Below are positions 58,028 to 64,000 of a stretch of 64,000 bases of DNA, piece after piece. Position 1 is the stretch's first letter. Each line of letters opens with the position of its first letter. A program made the position numbers and the translations under genes. Source of the DNA: Virgisporangium ochraceum. Its GTDB lineage: Bacteria; Actinomycetota; Actinomycetes; Mycobacteriales; Micromonosporaceae. The DNA lies in assembly GCF_016863655.1 (NCBI RefSeq), contig NZ_BOPH01000022.1, positions 1 through 64,000 of the forward strand. Reading direction: 5' to 3'. Below the pieces are notes generated by a model. It did not search any database, had not been told where the DNA came from, and was given only the letters and a program-made list of their open reading frames with translations.

Positions 58028-58394
58028 ACGAGCTCCATGTAGTCCAGTTCGGCGTAGCCCGTGGCGCCGCCGAAGTACGGCCGGCCGACGCGCTCGAGCT
58101 GCCGAACCGGTTGGCCCGGAAGATCGACGCGTTCTCGGCCCCGTGCCGCTGCTGGTACGCGGGCACGCCGCTGATCAGCTGGATGCGGAGGTGGTAGCCG
58201 CTGGTGGCGCTCATGTTGGGGACCGTCACCGTCAGCTCGCCCTTGCTGACGTCGGCGGGACGCTGGCCGCCCCGGGGCGACGGCTGGGTCACCGTGTTGA
58301 GCTTCAACGGGAGCAGCAGGTTGTCGGCCGGCCGGTTGTTCTCGACCAGCGCGTAGAGGCCGCCGGCGCCGGCGCGGCTCACGCGGCGGTGCAC
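58024..58394 (-). pseudogene. Small gene with a single-base frameshift near its 3' end
   Basis: A GTG start at 58394 has a strong GAGGAGG site upstream and lies 18 bp after the stop of the large glycoside hydrolase gene. The reading MHRRVSRAGAGGLYALVENN, then VTVPNMSATSGYHLRIQLIS and ENASIFRANRFG is convincing. After FRANRFG (near 58098) the same frame decays into Ser/Ala/Arg. The adjacent frame continues sensibly as RQLERVGRPYFGGATGYAEL, DYMELV and a TAG at 58024. One base change in length would join them. It may be a true mutation or a sequencing error. Function unknown, probably linked to the glycoside hydrolase. Confidence 0.65.
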
Positions 58395-58412
58395 GGGGGT
58401 TCCTCCTCGACG

Positions 58413-61400
58413 TCAGAGGGTGCGGCTGAAGGGGGTGAGGGTGATCCGGTCGATCAGCGGCGCGTACCTCGAACGCAGGAGCACGCCGGGGAACGTGTCC
58501 GACGCGTAGGTGGTCCCGTCGAGGTTGGGCAGTTCCCGCGACGCGAACCGCACGGTGTTCGTGCCCTTGCGGAGCCTCACCTGGACGGTGAGCTCCCAGA
58601 AGTTGTTGGCGTGGAACGAGTGCGGGAACAGCACGCGCTGCGGCGACGCGCCGTTGACCGAGATGTCGGCGTGGCGGGCCAACGGGTCGGGGTTGTAGTG
58701 GGTGGCCGGCGACTGCTCCGGGTTGGAGTAACGCACGCGCATCGCGTAGGTGCCGTCGGCCGGCGCGGTCACCGTGAACGTGAGCGTGTTGGCGTTGCCG
58801 GGGTCGCCGCCGATGCCGGTGACCGCCGTGCCGCCGCTCGCGAGCGAACGCGGTTCCGTCGTGGCGGTGCCGGCCGTCCGCGCCGCCTCGGCCTCGTAGG
58901 AGGTCGTCGGCAGGTGTCCGCCTCCCGGGGTCACGGTGAGCCGGTCGAGCACGCTGTGGCGCGCGGTGCCGGTCACCACGACCTTGTTGATACCGCCGGA
59001 CAGCGACACGGCGGCCCTACGCCCGACGCGGACCCCGTTGACCGTCATCGACACGTCGCCGTCGGGCACCGACAGATCGAGGATCGACTCGGCGTCGTGG
59101 GCCGAGTAGACCCAGAACGTGGCCGTGTCGCCGCGGCCGAGGGCGGCGCCCGACGTCCGTCCCGTGTAGACGGTCCTCGCACCCTTCAGATCGGCGTACT
59201 CGGCCTGGTACACCGTCGCCGTGGCTTTCGGGCCGGTCAGGCTCAGCAGGATGCGGTCGACGATCGCGTCGCCCTTCGTGGCCTTCGTGCCGTCGAGGCT
59301 GCGGGCCGCGAGCGAGATCGTGTGCCGGCCCGCGGTGAGCCGGACGGTGGTGCCGGTGTGGTCCCAGACCACCCACTTGTAGCCCAGCGGCAGGAACAGC
59401 TCCTGCTCGGCGCCGCCGTCGACGCGCAGGAACACGTTCGTCGGTCCCTGCTCCCGCACGAGGTCGAACGTGTTGAGCGAGTTGGCGAACACCCTCAGGT
59501 CGTAGGTGCCGGTGGTCGGTACGTCGACGGTGAAGTCGAGCACGCCGTCGCTGCCGGTGCGCAGCCCGCCGACGTTGAACCCGCCCGAGGTGTAGAACTT
59601 CGACACGTCCCGCGGCGAGCCCTCGGGACCGTTGCGGCTGTAGCCGGAACCGGTGTAGACCGCGTCCTCTGCCTCGTACGACTGCTGCCACAGCAGCGGG
59701 TCCCTCTGCTCGCGGCCGGCGTCGCCGGCGGGCGCCAGCACGATCTCGTACGCCGACGACTCGGTCAGGTCGGTCAGGTCGACGACGACCGTGTCGTCGC
59801 GGACCTTCAGGTCGCGCTCGGCGAGCACGCGTGGCGGCCCGGAGTCGCCGAGCTGGCCGGTCCACGGGATCTCACGGACCGTCGCGTGCACGGTGCGCCC
59901 GAACACCGTCGTGGGAACGTTGTCGAACCGGAGGTGCGCGGCTCCGCCCGCGCCGCCGACGATCGCCCGGGCCTGGCGCTTGCCGCGGTCGAGCGTCGCG
60001 ACGCCCTGCAGGGTGTAGTCACGGCCCGGGTACGGCGGCGTGACGCGCACGGTGTCGCCGGTCATGCCGCCGTAGGCGTTGAACAGCCACCACTGCCCGT
60101 TGGCCCGGTTGGCCTGCACCGCCGAGTCGGAGAGGTTGCCGTCGATGTTCCAGTAGGCGATGTCGGCGTCCACTTTGGACTCCTCGATCGCGGAGATCCA
60201 CTGGATCATCTGGCCGGGCACCGAGGTGTGGTAGTTGAAGGCGTACTCGTTGATGTTGATGGGCAGCCGCCGGCCGCCGAGGACCTCCGCCTCCATCTCG
60301 CGGTAGCGGCGCACGCTCTGGCGCACCTGCTCGGGATGTGACAGCTCGTGCCACGTCATGACGTCGGGCACGGTGCCTTCCCGGACGGTGTGCTCGAGGA
60401 AGCCCCGCACCTGCGCGTAGAGCACGCTCGTGTTCGGGCCGGCGATCCGGGCGTCCGGGATCCTCCCCTTGATGAGGCGGTAGAAGTCGTCCCAGGTGCG
60501 GAAGTAGTCGGTCGGGTCGCTGAGCCAGCTGACCCCGTCGTAGCTCCACTCGCCGGTGCCGAACATGTTGCCCTCGGGCTCGTTGAACGGCACGAACACG
60601 ATGTTGTCGCGGTACTCCGCCGGCAGGGTGAGCACCTGGTCGACCTGTTTCGCGACCTTCTCCCGGTACAGCGCGACCTTCTCCTCCGGGGTGCTCCCCG
60701 GCCACTGGTACGGGAAACCGCGGTGGATGTCGGTCATGTAGACGTAGATGTCGCCGTCGGTGCTGTCGGCCAACGGCCGCACGACCTCCAGCGCGTCGGC
60801 GCCGGGGTGCTGCGGTCCGTCCTGCGCCTTGGTCGAGACCGTGCGCAGGCGCATGCCCTCGATGAGCGTGTTCGTGGGGACGCCCGGACCGTACAACCCG
60901 TACAGCGTGCCCGACGCGCCGCCGTGGAACGGGCCGGTCGTGGTACCGAGGTCGATCGTGACCTCCCCCTCGCGGATCACGGTGACGGTCGCGGTCACCG
61001 CCCGACCGGCCGCTGTGCCGGTCACCTCGAAGGTGCCGCGCGCGGCGTAACGGCCGGGGTCTACCGGGCTCCACGAGACGGCGACGTCGCGGTCGTAGCC
61101 GTCGCTGAACGAGGCGCGCACGGTCTCCGGCAACGGTGGTGCGACGCCGACCGTGGTGCGCACGTCGAAGGTCGTCGTGCCGGGCCCGGTCGGCGTCGGC
61201 GGTACGACGCCCGCCGCCGAGGCGACCTGGTCGGCGGTCAGCGCGGCCGCGTAGACGCGGAAGTCGTCGACGGCGCCGGCGAACAGCGGGTCGGGGTAGA
61301 ACGACCGGCCGATGAATCCGGCCGAGGTGGCGTCGGGGCCGAGCAGGTCGCCGGCGACCACAGTGGACGGAGCCGACGCGACCGCGGCGCCGTCGAGGTA

Positions 61401-61991
61401 GGTCGTCACCCGTCCGGCCGCGGTGTCGAGGGTGACCGTGAGCGTCCTCCAGGTGTTCGCCGGCAGCGCGGCGTACCCGGTCACCTGTGCCTCTCCCCCG
61501 GCGGACGTCGCGGTGACCGCGGTCCGCAGCCGGCCGTCGCCGTTGTACGGCGTGCTGAACAGGTACCGGCCGGTGTCCGTGCCGAGCGCGTAGATCCACT
61601 GCCACGGCGCGGTGGTGCCGTCCCACCGGATCCGCGCCTGGACGGTGAGATCGGTGCGGCCCTCCAGCACGGCGCGGGGCAACCGGATGTGGGCGCCGGC
61701 GGCCGTCGGCGCGCCACCGGGCAGGTCGATGGCCCGTCCGCCGGTCGCGCCGTCGACGAACGCCGCGGTGGCGCCGTCGACGAGCGTGCCGTGCAGCCCG
61801 TTGCCCGACGTGTCGGTGATCCGGCCGGTGGTGGGGTCGTCGGCGTCGAAGGTGTAGGCGACGACGGGATCGGGCACGGCGGCCTCCTGGGGCGCGGCGG
61901 TCGCCGGGACGGCACCCAGTGCGGCGGTGACGCCGACGAGGGCGAGGATCATCGTCGCACGGTGGGGTCGGGTGCGTCCCGGCTGGCTCAT
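58413..61991 (-). CDS. Secreted multidomain glycoside hydrolase (LamG, GH39-like, CBM35/CBM6-like), 1192 aa
   Basis: Extracellular polysaccharide-degrading enzyme. Signal peptide about residues 1-33 (ATMILALVGVTAALGAVPAT). A LamG/concanavalin domain (about 42-260; VAYTFDADDPTTGRITDTSG) and a Big_4-like Ig domain (about 275-340) lead to a clan-A barrel (about 345-680). The acid/base is in FVPFNEPEGNMFG (near 472) and the nucleophile in ININEYAFNYH (near 580), spaced as in GH39-like enzymes. Two or three beta-sandwich carbohydrate-binding domains follow, starting SYEAEDAVYTGSGY, VYQAEYADLKGARTV and SYEAEAARTAGTATT. Start ATG 61991. It is divergent from a LacI-type gene with a LacI operator between them, so it is probably sugar-regulated. 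Confidence 0.9.
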   Translation of the reverse strand: MSQPGRTRPHRATMILALVGVTAALGAVPATAAPQEAAVPDPVVAYTFDADDPTTGRITDTSGNGLHGTLVDGATAAFVDGATGGRAIDLPGGAPTAAGAHIRLPRAVLEGRTDLTVQARIRWDGTTAPWQWIYALGTDTGRYLFSTPYNGDGRLRTAVTATSAGGEAQVTGYAALPANTWRTLTVTLDTAAGRVTTYLDGAAVASAPSTVVAGDLLGPDATSAGFIGRSFYPDPLFAGAVDDFRVYAAALTADQVASAAGVVPPTPTGPGTTTFDVRTTVGVAPPLPETVRASFSDGYDRDVAVSWSPVDPGRYAARGTFEVTGTAAGRAVTATVTVIREGEVTIDLGTTTGPFHGGASGTLYGLYGPGVPTNTLIEGMRLRTVSTKAQDGPQHPGADALEVVRPLADSTDGDIYVYMTDIHRGFPYQWPGSTPEEKVALYREKVAKQVDQVLTLPAEYRDNIVFVPFNEPEGNMFGTGEWSYDGVSWLSDPTDYFRTWDDFYRLIKGRIPDARIAGPNTSVLYAQVRGFLEHTVREGTVPDVMTWHELSHPEQVRQSVRRYREMEAEVLGGRRLPININEYAFNYHTSVPGQMIQWISAIEESKVDADIAYWNIDGNLSDSAVQANRANGQWWLFNAYGGMTGDTVRVTPPYPGRDYTLQGVATLDRGKRQARAIVGGAGGAAHLRFDNVPTTVFGRTVHATVREIPWTGQLGDSGPPRVLAERDLKVRDDTVVVDLTDLTESSAYEIVLAPAGDAGREQRDPLLWQQSYEAEDAVYTGSGYSRNGPEGSPRDVSKFYTSGGFNVGGLRTGSDGVLDFTVDVPTTGTYDLRVFANSLNTFDLVREQGPTNVFLRVDGGAEQELFLPLGYKWVVWDHTGTTVRLTAGRHTISLAARSLDGTKATKGDAIVDRILLSLTGPKATATVYQAEYADLKGARTVYTGRTSGAALGRGDTATFWVYSAHDAESILDLSVPDGDVSMTVNGVRVGRRAAVSLSGGINKVVVTGTARHSVLDRLTVTPGGGHLPTTSYEAEAARTAGTATTEPRSLASGGTAVTGIGGDPGNANTLTFTVTAPADGTYAMRVRYSNPEQSPATHYNPDPLARHADISVNGASPQRVLFPHSFHANNFWELTVQVRLRKGTNTVRFASRELPNLDGTTYASDTFPGVLLRSRYAPLIDRITLTPFSRTL

Positions 61992-62039
61992 CGTGGACCC
62001 CTCCGCGGTTGTCGTTCACACCCGGTCGGTCCGACGGCT

Positions 62040-62055
62040 CGGAAAGTGTTTTCCG
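62040..62055. promoter_or_regulatory. LacI-type operator between the hydrolase and regulator genes
   Basis: CGGAAAGTGTTTTCCG is an inverted repeat with 6-bp arms around 4 bases and is close to the actinobacterial LacI-family operator core GGAAAGCGCTTTCC. It lies 49 bp upstream of the hydrolase start and touches the candidate GTG start of the regulator, as expected for joint repression. Confidence 0.75.
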
Positions 62056-63089
62056 TGGTTCCGCCGCCTCCCGGACGACCGTCCAGACGGCCTGCACGCC
62101 GATCCGGGGTGTCGGTCGGCACGGCGTCGAAGGCGCTCAACGGCCGCGGGCAGCTGCGCGCCGAGACCCGCGACCGGGTGCGCGCGGCGGCCCAGGAGCT
62201 CGGGTTCGTGCCGAACGCGGTGGCGGCGAGCCTGCTGAGCGGCCGCACCTACACCGTCGGTCTCATCATGACCGACCACCATGGACGGTTCGGCCTGCCG
62301 ATCCCGCACGGTGCCGAGGACGCGCTCGGCTGGGGCGAGACGGTCGCGTTCGTGTGCGACACCCGCGACGACCCGATCCGCGAGCAGCACTACGTGCGCA
62401 GCCTGCTGCGCCGGCGCGTCGACGGGATCATCGTCGCGGGCCGGCGCACGGAGGCGCGGCTGCCGCTGGCCGGCATCCCCGCGAGCATGGCCGCCGGCGG
62501 CCCGGCGGTTCCGGTGGTCTACGCGTTCGCGCGCTCCGCCGACGCCGGTGACTGCAGCGTCGTCGTCGACGAGGCCGCTGGCGCGGTGACGGCGGTCGAG
62601 CACCTCGTGCGGACCGGCCGGCGGCGCATCGCGCACGTCACCGGTCCGCACGGACACGCGTCGGTACGCGCCCGGGTCGAGGGCACGCACCGGGCGCTGC
62701 GCGCGGCCGGCCTGGACCTCGTCGGCGAGCCCTGGTACGGCGGCTGGAGCGAGGTGTGGGGCCGGTTCGCCGCGGCCGCGCTGACCCGGTCGCATCCCGA
62801 GGTCGACGCGGTGTTCTGCGGCAGCGACGTGATCGCCCGCGGCGTCGCCGACGGGCTGCGCGAGAGCGGCCGCCGCCTGCCCGACGACGTCGCGTTGGTC
62901 GGCGTGGACAACTGGGCACCGGTGGCGGAGGGCTGCCGGCCACCACTGACCACAGTGGACCTGAACCTGCGCGAGGTGGGCCGCGTCGCGGGCACGCTGC
63001 TGCTGCGGGCCATCGTGCACGGCACGGAGGCCGGCCTCCACACGGTCGCCTGCCGGCTGGTGGTGCGGGCCTCCTCGGCCCCGGCCTGA
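62055..63089 (+). CDS. LacI-family regulator, N-terminal frame disturbed
   Basis: Sugar-responsive repressor. From VSVGTASKALNGRGQLRAET on, the protein is a normal LacI member: second HTH helix and hinge, then a periplasmic-binding-like domain (TYTVGLIMTDHHGRFGLPIP, RRIAHVTGPHGHASVRARVE, VDAVFCGSDVIARGVADGLR, VALVGVDNWAPVAEGCRPPL). The first HTH helix is wrong in this frame (GRPSRRPARRSG). In the neighbouring frame 62072-62092 reads RTTVQTA, which joins to ARRSGVSVG as a perfect LacI start if one base near 62093 is removed. GTG 62055 is the only start in the open frame and overlaps the operator. The gene may be inactive, or read correctly with compensating indels. Confidence 0.75.
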   Translation: MVPPPPGRPSRRPARRSGVSVGTASKALNGRGQLRAETRDRVRAAAQELGFVPNAVAASLLSGRTYTVGLIMTDHHGRFGLPIPHGAEDALGWGETVAFVCDTRDDPIREQHYVRSLLRRRVDGIIVAGRRTEARLPLAGIPASMAAGGPAVPVVYAFARSADAGDCSVVVDEAAGAVTAVEHLVRTGRRRIAHVTGPHGHASVRARVEGTHRALRAAGLDLVGEPWYGGWSEVWGRFAAAALTRSHPEVDAVFCGSDVIARGVADGLRESGRRLPDDVALVGVDNWAPVAEGCRPPLTTVDLNLREVGRVAGTLLLRAIVHGTEAGLHTVACRLVVRASSAPA

Positions 63090-63118
63090 GCTCGCGCGCA
63101 ACGGGTACCCTCGGCGGC

Positions 63119-64000
63119 GTGACGGCGCCGCCGATGGCCTGGTACGGCTCGAGCTTCACGTACTACGAACCCGATCCCGGGGAGCTCGACGCGGCGGCCG
63201 TGGAGGCGCGCGCCCGTCGCCTGGAGTCCTTCTCCCCCGACCAGTTCACTCCCCGTCCCGATGGTGGCGGTGACAGCACGGGCATCGTGCTCGGGCGCTT
63301 CCTACCCGTCCACGATGGACACCGCTACCTCGTCGAGGTCGCCCGCGCGTTCGCCCGCCGGTTGTGGATCTTCGTGCGGATCAACCGCAACGACCGGATC
63401 CCGTGGGAGGTCCGCCGGGACTGGCTCACCGGGCTGTTCCCCGACGTCACGGTCGTACCGGTCGCGGACCCCGCCAGGTTCACCCGGGAGGACCTGTTCG
63501 CGCTGTGGGACGAGCGCGTCCGGGAACATGTGCTGCCCGACTACGTGGTGATGGGCAACGACTACGGCCCCGAGCTCGCCCGGCGGTTCGGCGCGCGGTT
63601 GCTCGTGGTCGACCGGACGGCCGTTCCGGTGTCCGGCAGCAGGATCCGGAGCTGGCCGGCGCGCAACGCCGCGTACCTGCCGCCGCCGGTACGGACGTGG
63701 TACCTCGCCAACGAGCCGGCGATGGAGCCGTTCGAGGGACCCGGACCCGTCGACCCCGCCACCGTCGGGCGGGTGTGCCTCATCGGGCCCGAGTCCACCG
63801 GCAAGACGCACCTGGCCCTCCGGCTGGCCATCCACTACGGCACCGTCCACGTGCCGGAGTTCGCCCGCGGGATGCGCCACGACTGGGATCCCCCGTCGAT
63901 CTCGCTGATCGCCCACGGGCAGCGGGCGTCGGAGACGGCGATGGCGCGCCGGGCGAACCGGGTGCTGTTCTGCGACACCGATCTGCTCGCCGTGCGGCTG
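63119..64000 (+). CDS. NadR-like bifunctional nucleotidyltransferase/kinase, partial (294 codons seen)
   Basis: The frame is open from GTG 63119 to the window end, with no stop. The N-terminal part is a nicotinamide-mononucleotide adenylyltransferase-like domain: GIVLGRFLPVHDGHRYLVEV (the HxGH-type motif) and the closing VPVSGSRIRSWPARN (ISxTxxR-type motif). A P-loop kinase domain follows, with VCLIGPESTGKTHLALRLA near residue 225. This matches the transferase plus ribosylnicotinamide-kinase layout of NadR. No helix-turn-helix precedes it, so regulation of nad genes is not implied. The role would be NAD salvage from nicotinamide riboside. The C-terminus is cut by the window edge. Confidence 0.88.
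   Translation, partial: MTAPPMAWYGSSFTYYEPDPGELDAAAVEARARRLESFSPDQFTPRPDGGGDSTGIVLGRFLPVHDGHRYLVEVARAFARRLWIFVRINRNDRIPWEVRRDWLTGLFPDVTVVPVADPARFTREDLFALWDERVREHVLPDYVVMGNDYGPELARRFGARLLVVDRTAVPVSGSRIRSWPARNAAYLPPPVRTWYLANEPAMEPFEGPGPVDPATVGRVCLIGPESTGKTHLALRLAIHYGTVHVPEFARGMRHDWDPPSISLIAHGQRASETAMARRANRVLFCDTDLLAVRL

Noticed and set aside
17493..62961. TCCACAGTGGA copies as DnaA boxes marking an origin
   Set aside because: They are scattered over 45 kb mainly inside genes, lack the full TTGTCCACA sequence, and no dnaA, dnaN or gyr genes are present.

Overview
The window is GC-rich chromosomal DNA from an actinomycete. Genes lie densely on both strands, many start at GTG, and a 4-base GTGA or ATGA stop/start overlap recurs between genes of one operon. 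The DUF574-type methyltransferase, the ECF41 and ECF42 sigma modules and the many single-gene regulators fit a soil actinomycete (Micromonosporales or Pseudonocardiales are reasonable guesses; the genus cannot be fixed from sequence reading alone). No rRNA, tRNA, CRISPR, phage, transposase or PKS/NRPS gene was recognised.

Layout. 1-3,650: tandem repeats, a 59-bp nested inverted repeat, a small hypothetical gene, and a GntR(YtrA)-ABC ATPase-permease operon with a palindromic operator. 3,700-8,030: a membrane PAS-GGDEF-EAL protein and a long phosphate acetyltransferase. 8,000-13,400: two ECF sigma modules with recognisable self-promoters. One is ECF42 with a YCII protein; the other is ECF41 with an AhpD-like protein. 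Between them lie an orphan sugar-type ABC ATPase and a repeat-rich 584-bp gap. 13,400-25,350: HMG-CoA lyase, a receiver coupled to a large MASE1 histidine kinase, a glycogen-debranching-type enzyme, a second GGDEF-EAL protein, a receiver-like protein, and a PAS-SpoIIE-HATPase-STAS protein that holds a partner-switching circuit on one chain. 25,400-30,700: methyltransferase, aldo/keto reductase, SMP-30 lactonase, epimerase and a divergent LysR regulator.

30,836-42,848 is the most striking region. It is a five-gene, tightly coupled operon: a DUF4132 protein, a 1,546-residue unknown protein, a MoxR AAA+ ATPase, a DUF5682-VWA fusion, and a SWIM zinc-finger protein. It matches the little-understood Escherichia coli yehI/yehL/yehM/yehP/yehQ set, with YehM and YehP apparently fused and the DUF4132 part on its own chain. 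A MoxR ATPase with a VWA partner usually forms a metal-dependent chaperone-like remodelling machine. Its target here is unknown.

42,900-51,800: GNAT, a P-loop kinase-like protein, an orphan substrate-binding lipoprotein, ThuA-like protein, TAT-exported esterase, macro-domain protein, CGNR regulator, a decayed NPP1 toxin gene, a second VWA protein and a DinB-like protein. 51,850-55,130: a WYL regulator divergent from epoxide hydrolase and AlkZ-like genes, with a perfect operator between them; this may be a genotoxin-defence unit. 55,135-57,720: a hypothetical gene, a DUF2975/XRE pair with an AT-rich operator, and a methyltransferase. 57,800-64,000: a ferredoxin, a frameshifted small gene, a large secreted glycoside hydrolase, a LacI regulator whose helix-turn-helix start appears frame-disturbed, and a NadR-like gene that runs off the end.

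Across these units two kinds of dispersed DNA element recur: three intergenic long inverted repeats that share a GATC-containing arm, and a palindromic motif TCCAC(A/T)GTGGA that sits in a fixed codon phase inside many genes.
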